Source of the DNA: Paludibacteraceae bacterium
GTDB lineage: Bacteria > Bacteroidota > Bacteroidia > Bacteroidales > Paludibacteraceae
Length of the DNA: 42,205 bases
Assembly: GCA_017542915.1 (NCBI GenBank)
Contig: JAFXWI010000077.1
Location: 1 to 42,205 of the forward strand
Direction: 5' to 3'
This document shows positions 25,070 to 33,167 of this stretch, piece after piece. The translations under genes were made by a program, and so were the position numbers. The notes beneath the pieces were generated by a model. It saw nothing but the letters and a program-made list of their open reading frames with translations, was not told the DNA's origin and ran no database searches. Numbering within the stretch: the first letter of the stretch is position 1; each line of letters starts with the position of its first letter.

Positions 25070-25420
25070 TTAGTCCTGTGCGGGGAGTTCAGCAGCAGGC
25101 TCTGCAGCAGGTTCTGCTGCGGGCTCTGCTACAGGAGCAGCTTCGGGAGCTACTTCCTCTACTTGGATAGCGGATTGCTCGTCCGAAGAAGCGTTATTAC
25201 CGGCATTGAAACCAACAGCAGCAATGCTGAAAGCAACAATCACCGCAATCAGCGTCCATGTAGCTTGCTCCAAGAAGTCTGCCGTACGGGGCGCACCCAT
25301 CACCTGGTTGCCGCTCGCGAAACCGGCAGCCAGACCACCGCCTTTACTATTCTGTACCAACACCAGAAGCGTCAGCAGAATGGCGGCAATGACAATTAAG
25401 ATAGTAATAAAAATGTACAT
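25070..25420 (-). CDS. secG: Protein translocase subunit SecG
   Basis: 116 residues. Two membrane spans (residues ~2-22 and ~53-73) flank the SecG signature VLVQNSKGGGLAAGFASG and a loop (APRTADFLEQATW). SecG assists SecYEG during export. The C-terminal ~35 residues are an Ala/Glu/Pro repeat (PAAEPAAEPAAE), an acidic low-complexity tail common in Bacteroidota SecG. Its promoter is at 25587-25617, leaving a ~160-nt leader occupied by the 16-nt repeat. Confidence 0.95.
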   Translation of the reverse strand: MYIFITILIVIAAILLTLLVLVQNSKGGGLAAGFASGNQVMGAPRTADFLEQATWTLIAVIVAFSIAAVGFNAGNNASSDEQSAIQVEEVAPEAAPVAEPAAEPAAEPAAELPAQD

Positions 25421-25454
25421 AATTATTTAATTTTAAACATGTTTTAAATTAATA

Positions 25455-25582
25455 GACCGCTTCGCTGACAGACCGCTTTGCTGACAGACCGTTTCACTGA
25501 CAGACCGCTTCGCTGACAGACCATTTCACAGAAAGACAATCTCATTAATAGACTGCTTCACGGAAAGGCAATCTCAAAATCG
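25455..25582 (+). repeat. 16-nt hairpin repeat, eight units, in the secG leader
   Basis: Eight units in exact 16-nt register. They begin GACCGCTTCGCTGACA (25455-25470) and become more degenerate towards 25582. In the first four units the short stem GC-TTC-GC or a variant is visible. The array fills most of the secG 5' untranslated region, seen in antisense there. Confidence 0.85.
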
Positions 25583-25586
25583 GGTG

Positions 25587-25617
25587 CAAAGGTACGAAAA
25601 AAAAATGACATATGCAA
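25587..25617 (-). promoter_or_regulatory. Bacteroidota-type promoter of secG
   Basis: On the minus strand, TTG (25617-25615), 20-nt spacer and TACCTTTG (25594-25587). Confidence 0.8.
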
Positions 25618-25666
25618 ATTCTATGTCATTTTTTTGTTAAATAGTTATATGGAGTCCTATAAAATT

Positions 25667-25831
25667 AAACAAAAACATATAAAACCCCTTGATTGCTTTA
25701 GAAGCAGAGCTTCTTGAACAAATAGCCACTAAAACCTGCTTGTAAGCAAGCTTCCAGGCAGCTTTTACTACCTATTTGCTCAACTCTCCGAGTTTAAATC
25801 AATCAAGGCCATAAACATAAAAAACATTTGT
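25667..25831 (+). repeat. Cloverleaf element CL-5
   Basis: Closing stem CCTTGATTG (25687-25695)/CAATCAAGG (25800-25808), extended by TTTA/TAAA. First hairpin AGAAGC-AGA-GCTTCT (25700-25714). Central arm CAAATAG/CTATTTG (25719-25725/25772-25778), TAAAA/TTTTA, CTGC/GCAG and tip AAGC-AA-GCTT (25744-25753). Third hairpin AACTC-TCC-GAGTT (25782-25794). CTTGT and CCAG flank the tip as in CL-3. Every arm is kept by compensating changes relative to CL-3. It stands alone, ending about 8 nt from the lptE stop. Confidence 0.8.
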
Positions 25832-25838
25832 TAAATGG

Positions 25839-26408
25839 TTACCATTTTGCTACTGTATCGTTGTAGATATTCTCTGCAATCTCACGTATCATCGTGGCGC
25901 AAAGCTCATCTTGCACGTCGGACAGGAGGAGGGCAGCGTCGAAGGTTTGGTACGCAGTATAAGTCTTCTCAAACGACTCTTCGGGGTTGATGTTATTGGT
26001 GAACCGCACGGAAACGCGGATCGTCAGTTTGCTCTCCGAAGCGTAGCTGTCCACACTGATGGCACCCTGCGAGAGATCGTAGCCGATGATGGAGCCTTCG
26101 AGTTCGAGATCGCCACCTTTGCGGAGGATCTGGAGGCGCGTCTGACGCTGATAGAGATCGCGTATCTCCTCCGTGAGCGCATTGCTCAGCGTCGGGTTGA
26201 CCATCGGCGCGTTGTTCGGGAAGTCCGAGATGCCGATAGAGTGCGTAGTCTGGTAGTTGATGTTGGCACCGTTGAGCTTGAAACTGACAGAGCAGCTGCT
26301 CATAATGAGCAGCAGCAGACCGCACACGAGGTGTGCTGTAAGACCGCTGACGCTGTAAGACCGCTGCGCTGTAAGACCGCCCTTCGGGCTGAAAGATTTA
26401 TAGATCAT
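25839..26408 (-). CDS. lptE: LPS assembly lipoprotein LptE, Bacteroidota type
   Basis: 189 residues. It has a lipobox (LLLLIMSSC), then the family core (SVSFKLNGANINYQTTHSIGI, NPTLSNALTEEIRDLYQRQT, LELEGSIIGYDLSQG) and a C-terminal helix. LptE plugs the LptD outer-membrane channel that delivers lipopolysaccharide. The first codon overlaps the preceding regulator gene by 11 nt, so translation is likely coupled. The ~25 residues before the hydrophobic part (SPKGGLTAQRSYSVSGLTA) are encoded by the 16-nt repeat and give an oddly long n-region. No later start gives a full signal peptide. Confidence 0.85.
   Translation of the reverse strand: MIYKSFSPKGGLTAQRSYSVSGLTAHLVCGLLLLIMSSCSVSFKLNGANINYQTTHSIGISDFPNNAPMVNPTLSNALTEEIRDLYQRQTRLQILRKGGDLELEGSIIGYDLSQGAISVDSYASESKLTIRVSVRFTNNINPEESFEKTYTAYQTFDAALLLSDVQDELCATMIREIAENIYNDTVAKW
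26318..26394 (+). repeat. 16-nt hairpin repeat in the lptE start region
   Basis: Units of 24, 17, 16 and 20 nt. All begin GACC and end TGTAA or TGAAA, but their stems differ: GCACAC-GAG-GTGTGC, GC-TGAC-GC, GC-TGC-GC and GCCC-TTC-GGGC. Length differences are confined to the stem and complementarity is kept, which is the clearest view of the family. The array is translated within lptE on the minus strand. Confidence 0.85.
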
Positions 26409-27609
26409 ATTCTTTGATTTTGCGATAAAGGGTTCTTTCTGAGAAGCCGAGCCGTGCGGCAGCTTCTTTTCGGTTGCCTGCGGTCAGTTCGAGTGCGCGG
26501 CGGATGAGTTCTTTCTCGCCATCTTCGATGCGGAGGGACGACTCCTCGATTGGGATGATCTCTTCGGCTTCGCGGGACGGGTGAATTTCCTCGGTCGAAC
26601 GGGGCGCAGTAATGTCGTACGTGGTGGAAGCAGGAATTCGATTTTCGTGCTCTCGTGATTTGGGCATCTCGTGATTGCGACCGTCCTGCAGCAGTTGGCG
26701 CAGTTCTTCTATCTCTTGGCGGTTCTGAATGACCATGTTATAGAGAATGCCGAGTTCGTGGGAGTAGTCTTTTCCGGCTTGCTGCGTCGGCGTACGGAGG
26801 ACTAAGTCCTGACGGTTCTCCTCCTGCGGCAGGTATTTGCGGAGGGTGTCGGCATTGATCTGATGATCCAGTTCGATGACGGACATCTGCTCGGCAAGGT
26901 TCTTGAGCTGACGGATGTTGCCTCGCCAATAGGAGTTCTGGAGTAGCCGTGTTGCCTCTTCGTTGAGGGAGAGAGGGGGCATCTGGTAACGGTTGCAGAA
27001 ATCGACGGCGAACTTACGGAAGAGGAGCGGTATATCCTCTTTTCGCTCGCGCAACGCGGGTACGCGTATCTCTACCGTATTGAGACGGTAATAGAGGTCT
27101 TCGCGGAACCGTCCGTCGTCGATTGCCTGACGCATGTTGAGGTTCGTAGCTGCCACTACGCGAACGTTCGTTTTGCGTACCGTACTGGACCCCATGCGCA
27201 GGTATTCGCCTGTCTCCAACACACGGAGCAGACGCACTTGGGTCTGCATCGGCAGTTCACCCACTTCGTCCAAGAACAGCGTACCGCCGTCAGCGATCTC
27301 GAAATAGCCTTTGTGTTCAGCTTTCGCGTCGGTGAAGGCACCTTTCTCGTGTCCGAAGAGCTCGGAGTCGATGGTTCCTTCGGGGATTGCACCGCAGTTG
27401 ACGGCGAAATAAGGTCCGTGTTTGCGAGCCGAGAAAGCATGTATCACTTTCGGAAAATGCTCCTTACCGACACCGGACTCACCGGTGATGAGCACGCTCA
27501 AATCCGTGCGGGCAACCTGCACGGCGATTTCTATATCTCGGTTCAGCAGAGGACTGTTGCCAATGATGCCGAACCGCTGTTTGATAGCCAATAAATCCTG
27601 TTGCGTCAT
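26398..27609 (-). CDS. Sigma-54-type AAA+ transcriptional regulator with GAFTDA loop
   Basis: 403 residues from the ATG at 27609; an upstream in-frame ATG at 27684 would add a hydrophobic stretch and is unlikely. An AAA+ domain begins almost at once: Walker A GESGVGKE (43-50), sigma-54 contact loop GAFTDA (90-95), Walker B LFLDE (111-115) and FREDLYYRLNTVEIRVPALR further on. A linker follows, then a Fis-type helix-turn-helix at the end (NRKEAAARLGFSERTLYRKI). There is no receiver or other sensor domain. The loop normally reads GAFTGA and is needed to engage sigma-54. The Gly-to-Asp change may weaken this or mark a subfamily. The gene leads the lptE transcription unit. Confidence 0.88.
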   Translation of the reverse strand: MTQQDLLAIKQRFGIIGNSPLLNRDIEIAVQVARTDLSVLITGESGVGKEHFPKVIHAFSARKHGPYFAVNCGAIPEGTIDSELFGHEKGAFTDAKAEHKGYFEIADGGTLFLDEVGELPMQTQVRLLRVLETGEYLRMGSSTVRKTNVRVVAATNLNMRQAIDDGRFREDLYYRLNTVEIRVPALRERKEDIPLLFRKFAVDFCNRYQMPPLSLNEEATRLLQNSYWRGNIRQLKNLAEQMSVIELDHQINADTLRKYLPQEENRQDLVLRTPTQQAGKDYSHELGILYNMVIQNRQEIEELRQLLQDGRNHEMPKSREHENRIPASTTYDITAPRSTEEIHPSREAEEIIPIEESSLRIEDGEKELIRRALELTAGNRKEAAARLGFSERTLYRKIKEYDL

Positions 27610-27730
27610 AAAAAAACACAAAATATCATGCAAAAGTACAAAAAAAAGTTGAAAGGTGAAAGCGGGAAGGCGAAAAGAGTGCATTTTTTAAGAAAAAAAT
27701 GCTCTTTTTGCAAATAAATGTCGCGCGCAC

Positions 27731-27761
27731 TTGCGTATATGATTTTTTTGTTGTATCTTTG
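27731..27761 (+). promoter_or_regulatory. Bacteroidota-type promoter of the polysaccharide export genes
   Basis: TTG (27731-27733), 20-nt spacer, TATCTTTG (27754-27761), about 40 nt before the OPX start codon at 27801. Confidence 0.82.
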
Positions 27762-27800
27762 CACGCTTATTTTGAAATTTATCTGAAATTTTTGAAGATT

Positions 27801-28589
27801 ATGAACAAGATATCGAGACTAATGGTTGCGCTGACGCTGGTTTTCGCGTGCGCGGGTTGCGTGACGCAGAAGCAGATGACGTATCTGACCGATGCTCAGC
27901 CCGGGAAAGCAGATGCTATCAATGCTTCTTATGAGACCAAAACCGAATTGGTAGTGCGTCCCGGCGATGCGCTGTCTATCGTCGTGTCGGCATTGGATCA
28001 GGAAGCTATCGTGCCTTACAACCTGCCGTTGGTGGTATATGCGAAGCCGGGAGAGAGAAGTCTTTCGACAACCCCGACGCTGCAATGCTACACCGTGGAT
28101 GAGGAGGGAAATATCGATTTTCCGGTCTTGGGTAAGCTGCATGTGGCCGGTTTGAAGCGCAGCGAAGTGGAACAGATGATCAAGCAGCGTTTGGAGGCAC
28201 AGGTGCTCAATCCGATAGTGACCGCCAATATCATCGGCGCTAAGGTTTCGGTGATGGGCGAGGTAGTGCGTCCTTGCCACGTGGCGCTTCCCAATGGTCA
28301 TGTGACAATCTTGGATGCCTTAGCGGCAGCCGGAGACTTGACACCTTATGGTCGTCGGGACAATGTGTTGGTGACCCGTGAGGTGGACGGTAAGATGCAG
28401 ATAGCACGGCTTAACCTCGGTAGCACGGATATCTACAGCTCTCCGTATTTCTATTTGCAGCAGAACGATGTGGTGTACGTGTCGCCGAACAAGGTGCGTG
28501 CCGTAGCAAGTACCAATACCAGCGTGTGGCTCGGCGTAGTGTCCGCCGCACTGAGTGCAGCCACTATCGTGGTGACGGTGCTGAAGTGA
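27801..28589 (+). CDS. Polysaccharide export outer-membrane lipoprotein (Wza/OPX type)
   Basis: 262 residues from the ATG at 27801. The lipobox is FACAGC (Cys20). A polysaccharide export domain follows (VVRPGDALSIVVSALDQEA near 50; YTVDEEGNIDFPVLGKLHVAGL) and a SLBB-like domain (VSVMGEVVRPCHVALPNGHV, LDALAAAGDLTPYGRRDNV). A C-terminal hydrophobic segment (LGVVSAALSAATIVVTVL) is the kind of anchor seen in short OPX proteins. It forms the outer-membrane exit channel for capsule or exopolysaccharide, working with the BY-kinase encoded next. Confidence 0.92.
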   Translation: MNKISRLMVALTLVFACAGCVTQKQMTYLTDAQPGKADAINASYETKTELVVRPGDALSIVVSALDQEAIVPYNLPLVVYAKPGERSLSTTPTLQCYTVDEEGNIDFPVLGKLHVAGLKRSEVEQMIKQRLEAQVLNPIVTANIIGAKVSVMGEVVRPCHVALPNGHVTILDALAAAGDLTPYGRRDNVLVTREVDGKMQIARLNLGSTDIYSSPYFYLQQNDVVYVSPNKVRAVASTNTSVWLGVVSAALSAATIVVTVLK

Positions 28590-28640
28590 GTCGTTAGTCG
28601 ATGGTCGTTGGTCGTTGGTCGATGGTCGATAGTCTAAATT
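28590..28640. repeat. 7-nt-period array between OPX and BY-kinase genes
   Basis: Seven units with a 7-nt period (GTCGTTA, GTCGATG, GTCGTTG, GTCGTTG, GTCGATG, GTCGATA, GTCTAAA). They begin at the OPX stop and end just before the kinase start. Confidence 0.85.
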
Positions 28641-28654
28641 GAAAGTTGACAGCT

Positions 28655-30931
28655 ATGGAAAATAATCAAAACGAAATAGATGTGCGCAAGGTAGTGCGCG
28701 TGGTGTTGGAACACTGGTGGTGGTTCGCCATAGGAGTGGTGTTCTTCCTGTTGTTGGGCATTGCTTACTATGTGCGTAAGAGTCCGAGATGGACAACCGA
28801 TGCCTGCATCATGTTGCGTCAAGGCGATATGATGAGCGAGAAAATTGATCCGATGGCGATGCTGGGTCTGGGCGGCAATGCGCAGACCGAAGACGAGTTG
28901 GTGGTGTTTAGTTCTCGCGGCTTGATCGCGCAATCCATTGATGCGCTTAACCTTTGGGAGTATTCGTTTGTGAAGGACGGTGTGCGTTGGAAAGGTGAGT
29001 TCCGTAATCCGGCGTTGACGATCGATTATATCAACCTGACGGAAGATGCGTCTATTTCTCCGTTTACCGTGACGGTCAAAGCCACCAAGTCGGGCTATAA
29101 AGTGAAAACCAAATTGGGCTATTTCACCCGTTCCACCTCACGCGTAGAGACACTGGACGAGCCGATAGAGACAGCAGTGGGTACTATCCGTATTCATGCG
29201 AACCGTCCGTTGAGCCAAGATACCACCTATAAAGTGGTTCACAAACGTCATGAGTTGGTAGTGTCCGACTACCGTCAGTTGCTCAAGGTGGCGCAGCATA
29301 AGAAAGAGTCGAACATCATCGAGCTTGCCATGAAGTCTCCGATGCCGGATCGCGATAAGGCGTTCCTGTATCAGGTCATTGAGCAATACAACATGAATGC
29401 GTTGGTGGACAAGAATATGATTGCGTCCAATACCGCTACTTTCATCGAGGAGCGACTCAGAATCATCACCGAGGAACTCGGCGACGCCGAGAAAGCAGTC
29501 TCTGAATACAAAGAGAAAAACAACATCGCGCATTTGGAAACACAGGCGCAGTTGTACCTCCACGCAAGTAGTGCCGAGCAAAGTGCTATAGCAGAGATAG
29601 AGACGCAGTTGAGTTTGGTGGACTATGTGGACGAGTTCCTGCGTGACGACACCAAACGCAATAATCTCATTCCTGCCAATATTGGTATTACCGACGCTTC
29701 GTTGGGTTCGAGCCTGTCGCAATACAACGCGCTGTTGCTTCAGCGGATGCGTATTCAGCGTACCGCTACGGACAGTAACCCCGTAGTGGAGCAGTTAGAT
29801 CAGCAATTGAGCTCCATGAGGCAGAACATCATCGCTACTATCCGTTCGGTGCGTGAGAGTTTGCAGATACGTCTGAACGGCTTGCAGGCACAGGAGTCGA
29901 AGATCAACCGTCAGATCAAGAATGCACCGGAGCAGGAGCGCGAGTACGTGCGCGTAGTGCGTGATCAGAAGATCAAAGAGCGGCTTTACCTCTTCCTCTA
30001 TGAGAAGAGAGAGGAGAACTCGCTGATGTTGGCTGCTACGACGATTCCGGCGAAGATCCTCGATATGCCGCAACGCGATGTGCGGAGTCGTAGTCCGCAA
30101 TTACGTAACCTGCTGATCATCTGTCTGTGCTTCGGGCTGATGATTCCGGCGGGACTGCTGTATCTGTATAAGCTGTTTAACGACAAGATCGATGACGTGA
30201 AGGAGTACGAGCAGCGATTCAAAGCACCTGTGCTGGGTCAGATCGTGGAGAACTCGCGTCATGCGCACATCGCTATCCGCGAAGGCGAATCGACCGTTTC
30301 GGCGGAGCTCTTCCGATTGATACGTACCAACTTACGTTTTATGCTTCCAGCTGAGACGAAAGCACCGGTGATCTTGGTGACTTCGAGTATCAACGGCGAA
30401 GGCAAATCCTATGTCTCCAGCAACACCGCCCTCTCGTTGGCGCTCTTGGGTAAGAAAGTGGCGTTGGTGGGACTCGATATCCGCAAACCGATGTTGTCTG
30501 TCTATTTCAACCTGAATACCAAAGGTCATCTGACCGATTATCTGGCAGAGCCGGATGTGACGATAGATGATATCATCGTTCCGAGCGGCGAGCATAAGAA
30601 TCTGGATCTGATACCTTGCGGCGCTATTCCTCCGAATCCGTCGGAGTTGCTGCAGACAGAGCGTCTGGATGCGTTGTTTGCGGAGTTGCGTAAGCGGTAC
30701 GACTATATCATCGTCGATACAGCGCCTGTTGCGCTGGTGAGCGATACGTTCCTGCTGGATCGTATTGCGGACATGACGATCTTCGTTTGCCGCTACAAGT
30801 ACACGTCCATGGAGATGATTGATTTTATCAATCAGGTAGTTGAGCAGAAACGAATGCATAATGTTGCCGGTGTCCTCAATGGCGTCAAAGGCTTGCGTGC
30901 CGGGTACGGATACGGGGCTCAGAAAAACTGA
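28655..30931 (+). CDS. Polysaccharide co-polymerase / tyrosine autokinase (Wzc type)
   Basis: 758 residues from the ATG at 28655. A Wzz-like domain with a first span (HWWWFAIGVVFFLLLGIAYYV, first 20 residues of interest near 25-45), a long periplasmic coiled-coil region and a second span (LLIICLCFGLMIPAGLLYLY near 490) precede the cytoplasmic BY-kinase domain. That domain has Walker A GEGKS (581-585), Walker A' LVGLDIRKP and Walker B YIIVDTAPV. Only a short tyrosine-containing tail (AGYGYGAQKN) is present, fewer tyrosines than in well-studied Wzc. It controls chain length and export of a surface polysaccharide with the OPX protein. No glycosyltransferases are in the window. Confidence 0.92.
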   Translation: MENNQNEIDVRKVVRVVLEHWWWFAIGVVFFLLLGIAYYVRKSPRWTTDACIMLRQGDMMSEKIDPMAMLGLGGNAQTEDELVVFSSRGLIAQSIDALNLWEYSFVKDGVRWKGEFRNPALTIDYINLTEDASISPFTVTVKATKSGYKVKTKLGYFTRSTSRVETLDEPIETAVGTIRIHANRPLSQDTTYKVVHKRHELVVSDYRQLLKVAQHKKESNIIELAMKSPMPDRDKAFLYQVIEQYNMNALVDKNMIASNTATFIEERLRIITEELGDAEKAVSEYKEKNNIAHLETQAQLYLHASSAEQSAIAEIETQLSLVDYVDEFLRDDTKRNNLIPANIGITDASLGSSLSQYNALLLQRMRIQRTATDSNPVVEQLDQQLSSMRQNIIATIRSVRESLQIRLNGLQAQESKINRQIKNAPEQEREYVRVVRDQKIKERLYLFLYEKREENSLMLAATTIPAKILDMPQRDVRSRSPQLRNLLIICLCFGLMIPAGLLYLYKLFNDKIDDVKEYEQRFKAPVLGQIVENSRHAHIAIREGESTVSAELFRLIRTNLRFMLPAETKAPVILVTSSINGEGKSYVSSNTALSLALLGKKVALVGLDIRKPMLSVYFNLNTKGHLTDYLAEPDVTIDDIIVPSGEHKNLDLIPCGAIPPNPSELLQTERLDALFAELRKRYDYIIVDTAPVALVSDTFLLDRIADMTIFVCRYKYTSMEMIDFINQVVEQKRMHNVAGVLNGVKGLRAGYGYGAQKN

Positions 30932-30934
30932 GGT

Positions 30935-30975
30935 TTATTGACGATTTGACATTGGACATTTGAAATTTGAGATTT
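30935..30975. repeat. 7-nt-period array before topB
   Basis: Units such as TTTGACA, TTGGACA, TTTGAAA and TTTGAGA run with a 7-nt period directly into the topB start codon at 30976. Confidence 0.7.
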
Positions 30976-32940
30976 ATGATCGTTTGCGTAGCAGAGAAAC
31001 CGTCCGTGGGGGAGTACATCGCCCGAGTGCTGGGAGCTAATCAGCGCAAGAACGGATATTTTGAAGGGAACGGATACCAAGTTACTTGGACATTCGGTCA
31101 TCTCTGCGCGTTGCTCGATCCGCAGGAATATACGGAGCAATGGAAAGCATGGAGCCTGAGTTCGCTGCCGATGATTCCGGCGCGTTTCTCCATCAAAGTG
31201 CATGGAGATGAGGGCGTACACAAACAATTCAATGTCATCAAATCCCTGATCGAACAAGCCGATGAGGTGATTAACTGCGGTGATGCCGGGCAAGAGGGAG
31301 AGCTGATCCAGCGTTGGGTCTATCAGCAGGCAGGTTGCAAATGTCCGGTGAAGAGGCTGTGGGTGAGTTCGTTGACGGAAGACGCTATCCGTGAAGGGTT
31401 TGCGCAGCTCAAAGACCAAAGCGAGTACCAACATCTGTATGAGGCAGGCATGATGAGAGCCATAGGCGATTGGCTATTGGGCATGAACGCTACACGCGCA
31501 TATACTATAAGGTACGCGCGTGGGACGGGAAAAGACCGACAAGTGCTGTCTGTGGGACGCGTGCAGACGCCGACATTAGCGCTGGTGGTCAAGAGACAGG
31601 CAGAGATAGAGCATTTCGTGCCGAAGACCTATTGGGAGCTGAAGACCAACTACCGCGATACGCTCTTCAGCGCACAACTGCCGGTGGAAGAAGGCGAATA
31701 TGCTATCACGAGCGAAGAACAGGGACAAGCACTGGTGGACAGTATCAAAGATCAGCCGTTTGTGATCACGTCCGTGGAGAAGAAAAAAGGCTTAGAGTTT
31801 GCCCCCAAACTGTATGACTTGACATCCTTGCAGGTGGATTGCAATAAGAAATTCTCGTTCTCTGCAGAACAGACCCTGCAACTCATTCAATCGCTGTACG
31901 AGAAACGCGTGACGACTTATCCGCGTGTGGATACCACCTATTTGAGCGACGATATTTACCCCAAAGTACCGAATACCTTAGCGGGTATCAAGGATTACTA
32001 TCCGCAGGTAACGCCTCTGTTGGGACTCAAGGCGGACGGTAAGAAAGGGGCAGGGTCGTTGCCGAAGTCAAAGAAAGTCTTTGACAACAAGAAAGTGACC
32101 GACCACCATGCTATCATCCCGACGGGGCAGCGTCCGGAAGGTCTGACCGCGGATGAGAAGAAAGTGTATGACTTGGTGGCACTGCATTTCATTGCGGCGT
32201 TCTATCCGGAATGCGAGGTAAGCAATACCACGGTTTTGGCAAAAGCAGGGGAGATCGATTTCAAGGTGACAGGTAGAGAAGTGCTCAAACAGGGATGGAG
32301 AGCCGTTTTTGATAAGGGACAGGGGGACAATGTACAAAGTACAAAGGATAGCTCCGATGATGAGAACGCCGAGAACGCGGAGGAGACAAATTCGTTACCG
32401 GCATTTGTGAAGGGCGAGAGCGGTCCTCATGAGCCGGTATTGAAAGAGAAAACGACTACACCGCCGAAGTACTATACCGAGGCTACGCTGCTGCGTGCGA
32501 TGGAGACCGCAGGTAAGACGGTGGAGAACGATGAACTGCGTGAGGCCATGAAGGAAAACGGTATCGGACGTCCTTCTACCCGTGCGGCTATTATCGAGAA
32601 ACTCTATCAACGCAAGTATATCCAGAAACAAGGAAAGAGCCTCAGGGCTACAGAGACGGGTATTAATCTGATTCATCTGATTGTCTCTCCGCTGCTGAAG
32701 TCCGCTGAGTTGACCGGTCTATGGGAGAAGAAACTGCGTGAGATAGAGCGTGGAGAGTATCAGGCATTGGAGTTTTTGAACGAACTCAAAGAGATGACTA
32801 CCGGTGTCGTTCGGGATGTCAAATCGAACAAAGCCGGTATGCTTTGCCCTGTTTGTCGTCAGGGACTCATCATCCGTGGTAACACCCGTTACGGATGTTC
32901 CCGCTGGCGTGAGGGCTGTACTTATGCGGAACCATTTTGA
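30976..32940 (+). CDS. topB: DNA topoisomerase III
   Basis: 654 residues from the ATG at 30976; an in-frame TTG lies 9 nt upstream. It is a type IA topoisomerase: TOPRIM domain at the N terminus (MIVCVAEKPSVGEYIARVLG; NCGDAGQEGELI with the acidic metal-binding residues), then the gate domains. Catalytic Tyr315 lies in VTTYPRVDTTYL; many relatives have TDS where this has VDT. A C-terminal Cys4 zinc-finger-like motif is present (CPVCRQG...CSRWREGC). The acidic low-complexity insertion near 455-475 (SSDDENAENAEE) is not part of the core. It relaxes and decatenates DNA and is often found on Bacteroidota chromosomes and mobile elements. Confidence 0.95.
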   Translation: MIVCVAEKPSVGEYIARVLGANQRKNGYFEGNGYQVTWTFGHLCALLDPQEYTEQWKAWSLSSLPMIPARFSIKVHGDEGVHKQFNVIKSLIEQADEVINCGDAGQEGELIQRWVYQQAGCKCPVKRLWVSSLTEDAIREGFAQLKDQSEYQHLYEAGMMRAIGDWLLGMNATRAYTIRYARGTGKDRQVLSVGRVQTPTLALVVKRQAEIEHFVPKTYWELKTNYRDTLFSAQLPVEEGEYAITSEEQGQALVDSIKDQPFVITSVEKKKGLEFAPKLYDLTSLQVDCNKKFSFSAEQTLQLIQSLYEKRVTTYPRVDTTYLSDDIYPKVPNTLAGIKDYYPQVTPLLGLKADGKKGAGSLPKSKKVFDNKKVTDHHAIIPTGQRPEGLTADEKKVYDLVALHFIAAFYPECEVSNTTVLAKAGEIDFKVTGREVLKQGWRAVFDKGQGDNVQSTKDSSDDENAENAEETNSLPAFVKGESGPHEPVLKEKTTTPPKYYTEATLLRAMETAGKTVENDELREAMKENGIGRPSTRAAIIEKLYQRKYIQKQGKSLRATETGINLIHLIVSPLLKSAELTGLWEKKLREIERGEYQALEFLNELKEMTTGVVRDVKSNKAGMLCPVCRQGLIIRGNTRYGCSRWREGCTYAEPF

Positions 32941-32990
32941 TGTACGAAGGAAAGATGTACAATGTACAATGTATGATGTACGATGTTTTA
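32941..32990. repeat. 7-nt-period array after topB
   Basis: Units ATGTACA, ATGTACA, ATGTATG, ATGTACG and related ones with a 7-nt period begin just after the topB stop. Confidence 0.75.
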
Positions 32991-33078
32991 GCGGTGATTT
33001 GTAAAGTCAATTTTGCAAAAAAATGTGTATTTCTAACATTTCCGTCAATTTTTCCACATTAGAATGACGGATTTTGTG

Positions 33079-33086
33079 TAATTTTG
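33079..33086 (+). promoter_or_regulatory. Possible -7 element before the SusC gene
   Basis: TAATTTTG fits TAnnTTTG, but no TTG is found at the usual 20-nt distance upstream. This may be an activator-dependent promoter, as expected for a polysaccharide utilisation locus. The leader to 33168 is about 75 nt. Confidence 0.45.
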
Positions 33087-33167
33087 CGCCGCTTTTGATG
33101 CTTATAGTATTTGAATACATGATAAAACTAACTAAAATCTAATTAATATCAACAAACAAATTTCTTT

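Noticed and set aside
27610..27684. Longer N terminus of the AAA+ regulator from 27684
   Set aside because: The extension (FQLFFVLLHDILCFF) is hydrophobic and unlike the family, and the start at 27609 gives a normal MTQQDLLAIK beginning.
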